DNA of 64,000 nucleotides, taken from contig NZ_CP029343.1 in assembly GCF_003143515.1 (NCBI RefSeq), forward strand, positions 1,798,001 to 1,862,000, in the 5' to 3' direction. How positions within the stretch are numbered: position 1 is the first letter of the stretch; each line of letters opens with the position of its first letter. Below are positions 16,984 to 26,306 of this stretch, piece by piece. Origin of the DNA: Massilia oculi (lineage in GTDB: Bacteria; Pseudomonadota; Gammaproteobacteria; Burkholderiales; Burkholderiaceae_D). The notes beneath the pieces were generated by a model. That model was not told the origin of the DNA and ran no database searches. It was given only the letters and a program-made list of their open reading frames with translations. A program made the translations under genes and the position numbers.

Positions 16984-17928
16984 ATGAATAAGCAAACCCT
17001 GATCGATAAGCTGATGAAGACCGGCGCGCATGCCGTGCCCGGCCGCGCCGACGTGATCGCGCTCACCCCGCTCACCCGCGACGATGCGCGCGCCAGCATG
17101 AACCGCTTCCTGACCGCGCTGCACGAGGCCGACATCTGCCGCCACGACCGCGCCAACCTGGCCGACCGCGGCGAGCGCAGCGTGGTGTACCTGGCCGATG
17201 GCGCGCGCGCCGTGGTCTACCACGCATCCAGCGCGCTGCGCTACGTGTCCGGCCTGGCGCCGTTCCAGGCGCCCTGGCAGCGGCCGGAAGAAACGCCGGC
17301 GCTGGTGCGCCAGCTGGAACAGGCCGCGCAGCGCATCGACATCGGCGCCTGGGTCGGCGAGCGCGGCAGCCTCGCCTTCGAGCGCCTGTGGCAGACCAAG
17401 GCGCGCGGCAGCGACCGCGACCAGAAGCTCTCGGACACGCTGCTGGTGCGCGCCACCGGCGCCTGGCGCCATGCGGTGGGAGAAATCCCGGTGCTGGGGG
17501 CCGCCTCGGTGGCGCTGCGCCTGGCCGGCGACGGCACGGTCGACGCGCTCGCGCTGAACATCCGGCACAGCGATGCCGAGGTGCTCGACAGCGCGCCCGT
17601 CCTCGAGGCCGAACTGGCGGCGCGCCAGCTGGCCGAGCGCCTGGCCAGCGTGCTGGGCAAGTCCAAGGACCGGCCGCCGGGCGACGTCGTGCAGTCGGCC
17701 ACGATGCGCTTCGGCTATCTCGACCTGGGCAAGCGCAAGGCCCAGCGCGTGCTGGCCCCGGCCTACGTGGCGCAGGTCGTGCTGCAGCACCGGCTCGAGC
17801 GCCAGGCCTATGTGCTGGCGGTGTCGGCCACCGAGCGGCCATACATCGAGCTGCCGCTATTCGGCAACGAGGCGCCGGTGGTGCGCTCGCGTGGCCTGCA
17901 TCCGGAGTGCCGCGACGGAGCGTCGTGA
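16984..17928 (+). CDS. Unknown protein paired with the caspase-like gene
   Basis: A 314-residue soluble protein rich in Ala, Arg and Leu, with no signal peptide, no membrane segment and no family I recognise. It is predicted mostly helical in its C-terminal half (repeated LEAELAARQLAERLASVL-type stretches), with a central segment ERSVVYLADGARAVVYHASS that looks like paired strands. The start lies 3 bases after the stop of the preceding gene, so the products are probably made together. It may be a partner, regulator or substrate of the putative peptidase. It ends 5 bases before the convergent nasA stop. Confidence 0.7.
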   Translation: MNKQTLIDKLMKTGAHAVPGRADVIALTPLTRDDARASMNRFLTALHEADICRHDRANLADRGERSVVYLADGARAVVYHASSALRYVSGLAPFQAPWQRPEETPALVRQLEQAAQRIDIGAWVGERGSLAFERLWQTKARGSDRDQKLSDTLLVRATGAWRHAVGEIPVLGAASVALRLAGDGTVDALALNIRHSDAEVLDSAPVLEAELAARQLAERLASVLGKSKDRPPGDVVQSATMRFGYLDLGKRKAQRVLAPAYVAQVVLQHRLERQAYVLAVSATERPYIELPLFGNEAPVVRSRGLHPECRDGAS

Positions 17929-17933
17929 TCCCG

Positions 17934-20624
17934 TCATGCCACGGCTGAGCGCACCTCCTGCAACAGCGACCTGATCTCGGGCAGGCACGATCCGCAATTA
18001 CCGCCGGCCCGCAGGCAGGCGGTCACCTCGGCCGATGTCTTCAGGTCCTGCTTCGCGATGGCCGCGCAGATCGTGTTGCGGCCGACGCCGAAGCAGGAGC
18101 AGACGGTCGGCCCGGGGTCCGGCCCCGGCGTCGGCGCGCGGCCGGCCAGCAAGGTCGCGCGTTCGCGTGCGCTCAGCCCGGTTTGCGCGAACAGTTCACC
18201 GAGCCAGGCGCGCGCCGGCAGGTCGGGCCGGCGCGACACGAACAGGCAGGCTTCCAGGCGGCCATCGACCACGAGCGCCGCCCGCAGCATGCCTTCCGAC
18301 TTGTCTTCGTATTCGATCCAGTCCGCGTCTTCATCCGCACCGAGCAGCGCGCGCGCCATCGCGGGCGACACCGGCTCGCGGCCGCCCAGCTCATAGCGCA
18401 GGAAGCCGCTGCCGCGCACGCGCGTCCAGTGCGCCACCCGCTCCAGGTTCAGTTCCATGCGGCTCAGGATGAAGCCATACCAGGCCACGCCGAACGGCTC
18501 CACCCGCACCGGCGTGTGCTTGAACTCGGGTTCGCCCGACACCGGATCGACTTCGGGATTGACCAGCGCGCCGACGCGCGCGTCGGACGCGGTTTGCCCA
18601 TTCCAGTGGATCGGCACGAACACCGCGCCGCGCGCGATGCCGCCGCCATGCGCCACGCGCGCCACCATCGCGCCCCACCGCGAGCTGACGCGGGCGAGTT
18701 CTCCTTCTCGCACGCCGGCCAGCAGCGCGTCGTGCGGATGCAGGTCGACGAACGGTTCCGCCGCATGGCCGGCCAGGCGCGGCGACTTGCCGGTGCGGGT
18801 CATCGTGTGCCATTGGTCGCGCAGACGGCCGGTGTTGAGCGCCAGCGGGAACTCGCCGCCCGGCGCATGCACAGGCGCGCGCGGCGTGGTCGCGACGAAA
18901 CGCGCCTTGCCGTCGGGGTGAGAGAAACGGCCGTCGCCGAACAGCCGTGCTGTGCCCTCGGCCGAGGCGTTCAGCGGCCATTGCACCGGCTGCAGCGCAT
19001 CGTAGGCCGCGAGGTCCATGCCGACCAGCGGATCGAGGCGGAAGGCGCGGCGATGGCCTTCGTCATCGTTCTTCCAGGTCGACAGCCGTGCGTGCTCGTC
19101 GAAGATCGCGTGCGCGCCGTCGTAGTCGAAGCCGGCAAAGCCCATGCGTTTGGCCACCTCGCACAGCGCCTGCCAGTCGGCGCGCGCCTCGCCCGGGGCC
19201 GGCAGGAAGGCGCGCTGGCGCGAGATGCAGCGCTCGGAATTGGTCACCGTGCCATCCTTCTCGCCCCAGGCCAGCGCCGGCAGCAGCACGTGCGCATATT
19301 GTCCGACGTCGGTGTTGGCCACCACGTCCGACACCACCACCAGTTCGCAGGCAGCCAGCGCGCGCCTCACCTGGTCGGCATCCGGCATGCTGACCACCGG
19401 ATTGGTGGCCATGATCCATACCGCCTTGACCTTGCCCGCCTCCACCGCGCGGAACAGGTCGACCGCCTTCAGGCCCGGCTTGTCGGCGATGCGCGGTGCG
19501 TCCCAGAAGCCGCGCACCGCCTCGCGATGGCCGGCATTGTCCAGGTCGAGATGGGCGGCGAGCATGTTCGCCAGGCCGCCCACTTCGCGTCCGCCCATTG
19601 CGTTCGGCTGCCCGGTCAGCGAGAACGGGCCCATGCCGGGACGGCCGATGCGGCCGGTGAGCAGGTGGCAGTTGATGATGCTGTTGACTTTATCGGTGCC
19701 GCTCGAGGACTGGTTCACGCCCATCGAGAACGCCGTCACCACTTTTTCGGTGCGGGCGAACAGTTCATAGAAAGCGCGCAGCTGGGCCGGATCGACGCCG
19801 CAGTCGCGCGCCACGTCATCCACCTCGTCATCCACCGTGGCGACTTCCAGCGCCGCCTCCAGCCCATGGGTGTGCGCCGCAACGAAGTCATGGTCGACCG
19901 CGCCCTCTCGCGCCAGATAGGCCAGCAGGCCGTTGAACAGCCGCACGTCGCTGCCCGGCTTGAGCGGCAGGTGCAGGTCGGCCAGTTCGCAGGTGGCCGT
20001 GCGGCGCGGGTCGAGCACGACGATCTGCAATGCGGGACGCGCTTCCTTCGCCTTGACGATGCGCTGGAACAGCGTCGGATGGCACCAGGCGGCGTTCGAG
20101 CCGACCAGCACGATCGCGTCGGCCAGCTCGACATCCTCGTAGCAGCCCGGCACCACGTCTTCACCGAAGGCGCGCTTGTGGCCGGCCACCGCGGACGACA
20201 TGCACAGGCGCGAGTTGGTGTCGATATTGGCGCTGCCGACGTAGCCCTTCATGAACTTGTTGGCGACGTAGTAATCCTCGGTGAGGATCTGGCCCGAGAC
20301 GTACAGCGCCACCGCATCCGGCCCGTGCTCGGCGACGATGCGCCTGAAGCCGTCGGCGACGGTGTCCAGCGCCTCGTCCCAGCTCGCGCGCGCCATCGCG
20401 CCGTCGCGCCTGATGGCTGGCGTCAGCAGGCGGCCATCGAGGCCCAGCGTCTCGCCCAGGGCCGAGCCCTTGACGCACAGGCGGCCGCGGCTGGCCACAT
20501 GATCGGCGTCGCCCTCGATCAGCGCGCCACCATCGCCCAGCGGCGTGGCTTTCACGCCGCAGCCGACGCCGCAATAAGGACAGGTGGTGCGGACTTCTTG
20601 CAGCGGGATCGGCATGTGCGACAT
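17934..20624 (-). CDS. nasA: Assimilatory nitrate reductase, catalytic subunit
   Basis: Cytoplasmic Mo-bis-MGD enzyme reducing nitrate to nitrite. The 896-residue product has an N-terminal [4Fe-4S] motif CPYCGVGCGV with a distal GRLCVKG, molybdopterin domains with NTNSRLCMSS-like DTNSRLCMSSAV near residue 138 (a Cys suited to bind Mo), SGTDKVNSIINCHLLTGRIGRPGMG, and a C-terminal BFD-like [2Fe-2S] domain CSCFGVG...CGSC, as in Klebsiella NasA. ATG at 20624 is preferred over the longer frame from 20657 because the family N-terminus begins there and it clears the upstream stop. Last gene of the nas operon. Confidence 0.95.
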   Translation of the reverse strand: MSHMPIPLQEVRTTCPYCGVGCGVKATPLGDGGALIEGDADHVASRGRLCVKGSALGETLGLDGRLLTPAIRRDGAMARASWDEALDTVADGFRRIVAEHGPDAVALYVSGQILTEDYYVANKFMKGYVGSANIDTNSRLCMSSAVAGHKRAFGEDVVPGCYEDVELADAIVLVGSNAAWCHPTLFQRIVKAKEARPALQIVVLDPRRTATCELADLHLPLKPGSDVRLFNGLLAYLAREGAVDHDFVAAHTHGLEAALEVATVDDEVDDVARDCGVDPAQLRAFYELFARTEKVVTAFSMGVNQSSSGTDKVNSIINCHLLTGRIGRPGMGPFSLTGQPNAMGGREVGGLANMLAAHLDLDNAGHREAVRGFWDAPRIADKPGLKAVDLFRAVEAGKVKAVWIMATNPVVSMPDADQVRRALAACELVVVSDVVANTDVGQYAHVLLPALAWGEKDGTVTNSERCISRQRAFLPAPGEARADWQALCEVAKRMGFAGFDYDGAHAIFDEHARLSTWKNDDEGHRRAFRLDPLVGMDLAAYDALQPVQWPLNASAEGTARLFGDGRFSHPDGKARFVATTPRAPVHAPGGEFPLALNTGRLRDQWHTMTRTGKSPRLAGHAAEPFVDLHPHDALLAGVREGELARVSSRWGAMVARVAHGGGIARGAVFVPIHWNGQTASDARVGALVNPEVDPVSGEPEFKHTPVRVEPFGVAWYGFILSRMELNLERVAHWTRVRGSGFLRYELGGREPVSPAMARALLGADEDADWIEYEDKSEGMLRAALVVDGRLEACLFVSRRPDLPARAWLGELFAQTGLSARERATLLAGRAPTPGPDPGPTVCSCFGVGRNTICAAIAKQDLKTSAEVTACLRAGGNCGSCLPEIRSLLQEVRSAVA

Positions 20625-20637
20625 AAGTGACTCTCTT

Positions 20638-21855
20638 CTACGCGGCCTGCGCTTCACACATTGCAGGCCCGAACAACAATCGATCGCGCAGCGCCGACAC
20701 GTCGGCCCCGCGCTGGATCAGGTCGAAATACCAGGGACCGTCGAGCACGTCGCCATACAGTACGGCGCCCGTGATGCGGTTCCCCTCGAGCACCAGGCGT
20801 TTATAGATGCCGGCGCGGCGGTCGCGCAGCACCAGATCTTGCGTGCCCGGTCCGCCGACGATGTCGCCGGCAGAGTACAAATCGATGCCGGTGACTTTCA
20901 GCTTGGTGGCGGTGGCCTGCTGCACGTAGCGGCGATGACCCAGGCCGGCCAGGTGGGCGGCGCACACGCGCGCCTGGTCCCAGATCGGCGCCACCAGGCC
21001 GAAGGTCGCCTTGCGGTGCTGGACGCATTCGCCCACCGCGTACACGCGCGGATCGTAGCTCTGCAAGGTGTCGTCGACCACGATGGCGCGCTCGACGTGC
21101 AGGCCCGCGGCGCGCGCCAGCGCCACATTCGGACGCACGCCGGCCGCCATCACCACCAGGTCGGCCGGCGCCTCTGTGCCATCCTTGAAGCGCACGCCCT
21201 CCACTCTGCCATTGCCGAGAATGGCCTCGGTCTCGGCACCGAGCAGGATGCGCAGGCCGCGGCCCTCCAGCGCGATCTTGAGCAGCAACGAGGCGTCGAC
21301 GTCGAGCTGCTGGTTCAACAGGCTATGGGTGAGATGGACCACGGTGACGTCCATGCCGCGGCGCAGCAGGCCGTTGGCCGCTTCCAGTCCCAGCAGGCCG
21401 CCGCCGATCACGACCGCGTGCTTGCCGTCGCGCGCCGCCTGCAGCATGGTGTCGACGTCGTCCAGGTCGCGAAAGCCCACCACGCCTGGCAGCTCGGCGC
21501 CCGGCACCGGCACGATGAACGGTTGCGAGCCGGTCGCCAGCAGCAGGCGGTCGTAGGCAACCTCCCTGCCCGACTGCGCGCGCACGATGCGCCGCTTGCG
21601 GTCGATCGCCACAACGGGGTCGCCCGCATGCAGGGTGATGCCGTGCTCCTCGTACCAGCTGCGCGGATGCAGCACGATCTCGTCCGCCGTCTTCTCGCCC
21701 GCCAGGACCGGCGACAGCATGATGCGGTTGTAGTTGACGCGCGGCTCGGCGCCGAACACGGTGATGTCGTACAGCTCGGGTGCCAGCGCCAGCAGCTCCT
21801 CGACGGTGCGCATGCCGGCCATGCCGTTGCCGACCACGACAAGAGAAGACCTCAT
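20638..21855 (-). CDS. NirB-like FAD/NAD(P) oxidoreductase of the nitrate reductase
   Basis: A 405-residue flavoprotein homologous to the N-terminal electron-input part of NirB. It has an FAD motif VVVGNGMAGM at the start, an NAD motif VVIGGGLLGLEAANGL near residue 147 and the YAVGECVQHR flavin motif near 275. It most likely delivers NADH electrons to NasA, the role of Klebsiella NasC or the Bacillus NasB type, although here it lacks an Fe-S domain. The start at 21855 overlaps the nirD stop by ATGA. Confidence 0.85.
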   Translation of the reverse strand: MRSSLVVVGNGMAGMRTVEELLALAPELYDITVFGAEPRVNYNRIMLSPVLAGEKTADEIVLHPRSWYEEHGITLHAGDPVVAIDRKRRIVRAQSGREVAYDRLLLATGSQPFIVPVPGAELPGVVGFRDLDDVDTMLQAARDGKHAVVIGGGLLGLEAANGLLRRGMDVTVVHLTHSLLNQQLDVDASLLLKIALEGRGLRILLGAETEAILGNGRVEGVRFKDGTEAPADLVVMAAGVRPNVALARAAGLHVERAIVVDDTLQSYDPRVYAVGECVQHRKATFGLVAPIWDQARVCAAHLAGLGHRRYVQQATATKLKVTGIDLYSAGDIVGGPGTQDLVLRDRRAGIYKRLVLEGNRITGAVLYGDVLDGPWYFDLIQRGADVSALRDRLLFGPAMCEAQAA

Positions 21856-22199
21856 GCGGCGACCCACACCTGTCCGCCGTCGATCCGCGCCGGATAGCTG
21901 GCGACCGATTGCGCCGGCGCCTCCAGGCACTCGCCGCTCCGCAGGTCGAAATGCTGCTTGTAGATCGGCGAAGCGACCACGATGCGCTCGCCGATGCTGC
22001 CCACCAGCCCACGCGACAGCACGGCGGCCTGCGAGTTCGGATCGTAGTTATCGATGGCGAACACCCTCGGCGCATCGCCGCCGACGCGGAATACCGCCAC
22101 CTGGCGGCCGTTCAGCAAGGCGCACACGCCGGTATCGGGCACGATCTCGTCCAGGTTGCAGACGGCGGTCCAGTGTTCGAGTTGAAGATCACGGTGCAT
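21852..22199 (-). CDS. nirD: Nitrite reductase small subunit
   Basis: A 115-residue Rieske-fold protein partnering NirB in NADH-dependent nitrite reduction to ammonium. WTAVCNLDEIVPDTGVCALLNG and SPIYKQHFDLRSGECLE follow the NirD pattern, in which the Rieske cluster ligands are not conserved, as is normal. TAAAGGAGAGC precedes the ATG at 22199. It lies 11 bases after nirB and overlaps the next gene by 4 bases. Confidence 0.94.
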   Translation of the reverse strand: MHRDLQLEHWTAVCNLDEIVPDTGVCALLNGRQVAVFRVGGDAPRVFAIDNYDPNSQAAVLSRGLVGSIGERIVVASPIYKQHFDLRSGECLEAPAQSVASYPARIDGGQVWVAA

Positions 22200-22210
22200 G
22201 ATGCTCTCCT

Positions 22211-24736
22211 TTATGCGGCGGTGGCGATGGGGATGACGCGGCGGCGTTCGTCGAAGGTGGCCGGACGGACCTGGCCGCGCTCTGGCACGAACACGACGTT
22301 CTCGTCGACCTGCGTGCTGTTGACGAAGTGGCGGAAGCGGCGGCGCACGGCCGGATCGGTCACGGCTTCCTTCCATTCGCAGGCATAGGTGTCGACCACG
22401 TGCTGCATCTGCGCTTCCAGTTCCTGTGCGATGCCGAGGCTGTCGTCGACCACCACCGCCTTCAGGTAATCGAGGCCGCCTTCCAGGTTCTCGCGCCAGG
22501 TGCTGGTGCGCTGCAGGCGCTCGGCGGTGCGCACGTAGAACATCAGGAAACGGTCGGTCAGGCGCACCACCTCTTCTTCGGACAGGTTCGAGGCGATCAG
22601 CTCTGCGTGGCGCGGCTTCATGCCGCCATTACCGCACACATACAGGTTCCAGCCCTTGTCGGTGGCGATCAGGCCGACGTCCTTGCCCTGGGCCTCGGCG
22701 CATTCGCGGGTGCAGCCCGAGACGCCGAACTTGATCTTGTGCGGCGCGCGCAAGCCTTTATAGCGGTTCTCCAGCGCGATGGCGAAGCCGACGCTGTCGC
22801 CGACGCCGTAGCGGCACCAGGTCGAGCCGACGCAGGATTTCACCGTGCGCAGCGACTTGCCGTAGGCGTGGCCCGACTCGAAGCCGGCCGCGATCAGCTC
22901 TTCCCAGATCGCGGGCAGCTGGTCGACGCGGGCGCCGAACAGGTCGACCCGCTGGCCGCCGGTGATCTTGGTGTACAGGCCATACTTCTTGGCCACCATC
23001 CCCACCGCGATCAGGCCATCGGCCGTGACTTCGCCGCCCGGCATGCGCGGCACGACGGAATACGTCCCGTCCTTCTGGATGTTGCCGAGGAAGTAGTCGT
23101 TCGAATCCTGCAGGCTGGCGTGCTTCGGGGTCAAGACGAAATCGTTCCACACCGAGGCCAGGATATTCGCGGCGGTCGGCTTGCAGACGTCGCAACCGAG
23201 GCCCTTGCCGTGGCGCGCCAGCAGCTCGCCGAAGTCCTTGATGCCTTCCACGCGCACCAGGTGGTACAGCTCCTGGCGCGAGTACGGGAAGTGTTCGCAC
23301 AGGTGGTTGTTGACGGCCACGCCCAGTTTCTTCAGCTCGGCGTTGAGCACCTGCGTCACCAATGGCACGCAGCCGCCGCAGGCGGTGCCGGCCGAGGTGC
23401 AGCTCTTGAGGGCGCCGATGGTGGTGGCGCCGCCGGCCACCGCCTCGCACAGGGCGCCCTTGCTGACGTCGTTGCACGAGCAGACCTGGGCCGTGGCCGG
23501 CAGCTTGTCGACGCCGATCGCCGGACGCGCCCCGCCGCTCTCCGGCAGGATCAGGTATTCCGGCGCCTCCGGCAGTTCGATCCTGTTCAGCATCGTCTGC
23601 AGCAGCGCGCCATAGGCTGACGCCTCGCCCACCAGCACCCCGCCCAGCAGGTATTTGCCGCAGCTCGACACGACGATCTTGCGGTAAGTCTGGCGCCGTT
23701 CATCGAGGAATTGATAGCTGCGGCTGCCCGGCGTGGCGCCGTGGGCGTCGCCGATGCTGGCCACGTCCACGCCCATCAGTTTCAGCTTGGTGCTCATGTC
23801 GGCGCCGACGAAACCGCATTCCGTTCCCAGCAGATGCCGCGCCGCGGTGCGCGCCATGTCGTAGCCCGGCGCGACCAGGCCGAACAGCTGGCCACGCCAA
23901 CATGCGCATTCGCCGATGGCGTAGACGTGCGGGTCCGAGGTCTGGCAGCGGTCGTCGATGACGATGCCGCCGCGCGGGCCGATCCCGAGCCCGGACGCGC
24001 GCGCCAGCTCGTCGCGCGGGCGGATGCCGGCCGAGAACACGATCATGTCGGTGTCCAGGTGCGTACCGTCCGCGAACTGCATGCGGTGGTTGGTGTCGTC
24101 GCCATCGACGATGGCCAGCGTGTTCTTGCCCGTGTGGACGCCGACGCCCAGCTCCTCGATGCGGGTGCGCAGCACGCGCGCGCCGGGATCGTCGACCTGC
24201 ACCGCCATCAGGCGCGGCGCGAATTCGACCACGTGGGCGTTCAGGCCCAGGTCGCGCAGCGCCTTGGCGCATTCGAGGCCCAGCAGGCCGCCGCCGATCA
24301 CGACCCCGGACTTGGAACGCGTTCCCGCCTCTTGCATTGCTTCCAGGTCTTCGATGGTGCGATAGACGAAGCAGTCCTTGCGGTCGGCGCCGGGCACCGG
24401 CGGCACGAAGGGATAGGAACCGGTCGCCAGCACCAGGCGATCATAGGCGACGGAGGTACCGTCGGCCAGCGTCACCTTCTGCGCCGCCCGGTCGATCCCG
24501 ACTACTTTCGCATTCAGGCGCAGCACCATGTCTTCACGCTCGAAGAAGCCCGGCGCGACCAGCGACAGGTCGTCCGCACGCTTCCCGGCGAAGAATTCGG
24601 ACAGGTGCACGCGGTCGTAAGCCGGCCGCGGTTCTTCGCCCAGCACCGTGATGCGCAAGTCTTGCCGCCCGCTGGCGGCCAGGGTTTCGAGGAATTTGTG
24701 GCCCACCATGCCGTGGCCGATGACGACGATATGCAT
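22211..24736 (-). CDS. nirB: NADH-dependent nitrite reductase large subunit
   Basis: Cytoplasmic siroheme enzyme of 841 residues reducing nitrite to ammonium. Order: FAD/NAD domains (HIVVIGHGMVGHKFLE at residue 2, VVIGGGLLGLECAKAL near 150), a BFD-like [2Fe-2S] domain (CSCNDVSKG and TACGGC, residues 420-465), then the ferredoxin-like and siroheme/[4Fe-4S] domains with CVGSTWCRYG and SGCTRECAEAQGKDVG (near 640-690). Length is normal. The ATG at 24736 is preceded by AGGGAGCAGCAA and lies 14 bases after narK. The longer open frame back to 25072 is inside narK. Confidence 0.97.
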   Translation of the reverse strand: MHIVVIGHGMVGHKFLETLAASGRQDLRITVLGEEPRPAYDRVHLSEFFAGKRADDLSLVAPGFFEREDMVLRLNAKVVGIDRAAQKVTLADGTSVAYDRLVLATGSYPFVPPVPGADRKDCFVYRTIEDLEAMQEAGTRSKSGVVIGGGLLGLECAKALRDLGLNAHVVEFAPRLMAVQVDDPGARVLRTRIEELGVGVHTGKNTLAIVDGDDTNHRMQFADGTHLDTDMIVFSAGIRPRDELARASGLGIGPRGGIVIDDRCQTSDPHVYAIGECACWRGQLFGLVAPGYDMARTAARHLLGTECGFVGADMSTKLKLMGVDVASIGDAHGATPGSRSYQFLDERRQTYRKIVVSSCGKYLLGGVLVGEASAYGALLQTMLNRIELPEAPEYLILPESGGARPAIGVDKLPATAQVCSCNDVSKGALCEAVAGGATTIGALKSCTSAGTACGGCVPLVTQVLNAELKKLGVAVNNHLCEHFPYSRQELYHLVRVEGIKDFGELLARHGKGLGCDVCKPTAANILASVWNDFVLTPKHASLQDSNDYFLGNIQKDGTYSVVPRMPGGEVTADGLIAVGMVAKKYGLYTKITGGQRVDLFGARVDQLPAIWEELIAAGFESGHAYGKSLRTVKSCVGSTWCRYGVGDSVGFAIALENRYKGLRAPHKIKFGVSGCTRECAEAQGKDVGLIATDKGWNLYVCGNGGMKPRHAELIASNLSEEEVVRLTDRFLMFYVRTAERLQRTSTWRENLEGGLDYLKAVVVDDSLGIAQELEAQMQHVVDTYACEWKEAVTDPAVRRRFRHFVNSTQVDENVVFVPERGQVRPATFDERRRVIPIATAA

Positions 24737-24750
24737 TTGCTGCTCCCTGA

Positions 24751-26049
24751 TCAAGCTGCTGCGGCTGCCGGCGCCGTGTCGGCGCCCGTCGCGGTGAATC
24801 GGGCTGCGATGGCGCAGACGCTGGCGACCAGCACCAGGCCGCCGAGGATGGTGAGCGTCTGCTTGATGTCGCCCGTACCCTTCATCAGGAAGCCGGCCGC
24901 CACCGCGCCGACGTTGCCGCCGGCGCCGACGATGCCGGCCACGCCGCCCAGCGCCTTCGGCGCGATGAACGGCACCAGCGCATAGGTGGCGCCGCAGGCC
25001 ATGTGGGTGAACAGGCCGAACACCAGCATCGCGACCACGGCGAACACGACGCCCTCGGCCTGGGCGAACCACAGCAAGCCGAGTCCTTCGCCGATCATCA
25101 GCACGAACAGCACGGTCACGCGGCGGTTCAGGTCACCCGACAGCGCCGCCTTGTCCGACAGCCAGCCGCCCAGCGCGCGGGCGAACAGCGCCAGCAGGCC
25201 GAAGCTGCCCGCCGCCATGCCGGCCTGGGCCAGCGACAGGTCGAAGTGCTCGACGTAATACACGGCGGCGATGTTATGGATGAAGATCTCGATGCCGAAA
25301 CAGGCGCCATAGGTGACGAACAGCAGCCAGGCGCGGTGGTTGCGGCAACCGGCGACGAAGCTCGCCCATCCGCCCTTGCCGCCGGCATCAGGCATGCGGC
25401 CGGTCTTGCGCAGGTCGTCGTAATTGCCGGCCGGGCAGTCCTGCGTATAGCGCCAGTAGAAGAAGGCCATCACGATCATCATCACGCCCGGCACCACCAG
25501 CGCCAGGCGCCAGCTCAGCGACTGGCTCACGCCCAGCATCACGATGGCGGTGAGCATCAGCGGCATCACCGCCTGCGCCGCGCCGCCGCCGGCATTGCCC
25601 CAGCCCGCCGCCGCCGCGTTGGCGGTGCCGACCACCTTCGGTCCGAACATGACGGAGGTGTGGTACTGGGTGATGACGAAGCTGGCGCCGACCGCGCCGA
25701 TGCCCAGGCGCGCCAGCAGGAAGGCCTCGTAGCTCTGCGCCAGCGCCACGCCCAGCACGGGAATCGCGCCCAGCAGGAGCAAGCCCGTGTACGTCTTGCG
25801 CGGGCCGTAGCGGTCGCACAGCGGACCGACCAGCAGACGCACGAAGATGGTGATCGCAACCGCCGCAATATTGATGTTGGCGATCTGCTCCATCGAGAGT
25901 CCGAATTCGCCCTTGATGACCGGCATCAGCGGCGCGCAGGCGAACCAGGCGAAGAAGCAGACGAAGAAGGCGACCCAGGTGAGGTGGAAGGCGCGCATCG
26001 GCGCCCCCTGGAAGGAAAAGAGCTTGATGCTGTCCGCTTTGCTGGCCAT
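24751..26049 (-). CDS. narK: Nitrate/nitrite transporter, NarK/NasA type MFS
   Basis: Inner-membrane nitrate uptake protein of 432 residues and 12 helices. The family signature is present twice in glycine-rich form: AAAAGWGNAGGGAAQAVMPL in helix 5 and GVAGIVGAGGNVGAVAAGFL in helix 11. Arg pairs in helices 2 and 8 (IFVRLLVGPLCDRYGPRK) suit nitrate binding. First gene behind the NasT-type attenuator leader and sigma-54 promoter, so uptake, nitrite reduction and nitrate reduction are induced together. AAAGGAAGAAC precedes the ATG. Confidence 0.95.
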   Translation of the reverse strand: MASKADSIKLFSFQGAPMRAFHLTWVAFFVCFFAWFACAPLMPVIKGEFGLSMEQIANINIAAVAITIFVRLLVGPLCDRYGPRKTYTGLLLLGAIPVLGVALAQSYEAFLLARLGIGAVGASFVITQYHTSVMFGPKVVGTANAAAAGWGNAGGGAAQAVMPLMLTAIVMLGVSQSLSWRLALVVPGVMMIVMAFFYWRYTQDCPAGNYDDLRKTGRMPDAGGKGGWASFVAGCRNHRAWLLFVTYGACFGIEIFIHNIAAVYYVEHFDLSLAQAGMAAGSFGLLALFARALGGWLSDKAALSGDLNRRVTVLFVLMIGEGLGLLWFAQAEGVVFAVVAMLVFGLFTHMACGATYALVPFIAPKALGGVAGIVGAGGNVGAVAAGFLMKGTGDIKQTLTILGGLVLVASVCAIAARFTATGADTAPAAAAA

Positions 26050-26061
26050 TGTTCTTCCTTT

Positions 26062-26113
26062 AAAAACGAAAAGGCGTCCGCGCTGGCTGCCATGGGCAGT
26101 AGCTGCGGACGCC
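26062..26113 (-). terminator. Leader attenuator terminator of the nas operon
   Basis: On the minus strand the arm at 26113-26105 (GGCGTCCGC) pairs with 26081-26073 (GCGGACGCC), with a nested CTGCC-CAT-GGCAG hairpin inside the loop, followed by TTTTCGTTTTT. It ends 12 bases before the narK ATG, so without antitermination transcription would stop before narK. The 5' arm overlaps the second hexaloop hairpin, so the two structures exclude each other. Confidence 0.85.
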
Positions 26114-26143
26114 GTTGTCCTGTTGCCGTCCCCGCGTTGGGCC
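26107..26143 (-). promoter_or_regulatory. Two-hexaloop ANTAR (NasT) recognition RNA
   Basis: In the narK leader, hairpin P1 (26143-26128) has CCC/GGG closing a six-base loop AACGCG, and hairpin P2 (26120-26107) has GGAC/GTCC closing AACGGC. Both loops have A at position 1 and G at position 4, the published requirements for ANTAR targets, and a 7-base linker joins them. P2 shares bases with the terminator. NasT, encoded upstream in the same cluster, is the expected ligand. Confidence 0.82.
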
Positions 26144-26196
26144 GGCGCTAAGTGAAAATCGTGAAGAGAATCGCCATTGATCCTGTCAGAGGTATG

Positions 26197-26212
26197 AGCA
26201 AGAGGCGTGCCA
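26197..26212 (-). promoter_or_regulatory. Sigma-54 promoter of narK-nirBD-nasA
   Basis: TGGCACG-N4-TTGCT on the minus strand matches the -24/-12 consensus exactly. Transcription would begin near 26187, giving a leader of about 137 bases that contains the ANTAR hairpins and the terminator. This implies nitrogen control through RpoN and NtrC. Confidence 0.85.
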
Positions 26213-26253
26213 CCGGTGCTTCAGGGAGCGGACGCTGATGAAATGCGTTCGGA

Positions 26254-26302
26254 TGCTGCATTGCGGTGCATCGCTCCCCACGATGATGCACCCGCATGCA
26301 CC
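26254..26302. promoter_or_regulatory. Possible NtrC enhancer sites
   Basis: Two TGCA-rich stretches, 26254-26270 (17 bases ending GGTGCA) and 26287-26302 (TGCACC repeated), lie about 70-115 bases upstream of the predicted start. They carry NtrC half-sites (TGCACC/GGTGCA), but neither is a full palindrome, so the assignment is tentative. Confidence 0.35.
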
Positions 26303-26306
26303 GCGT

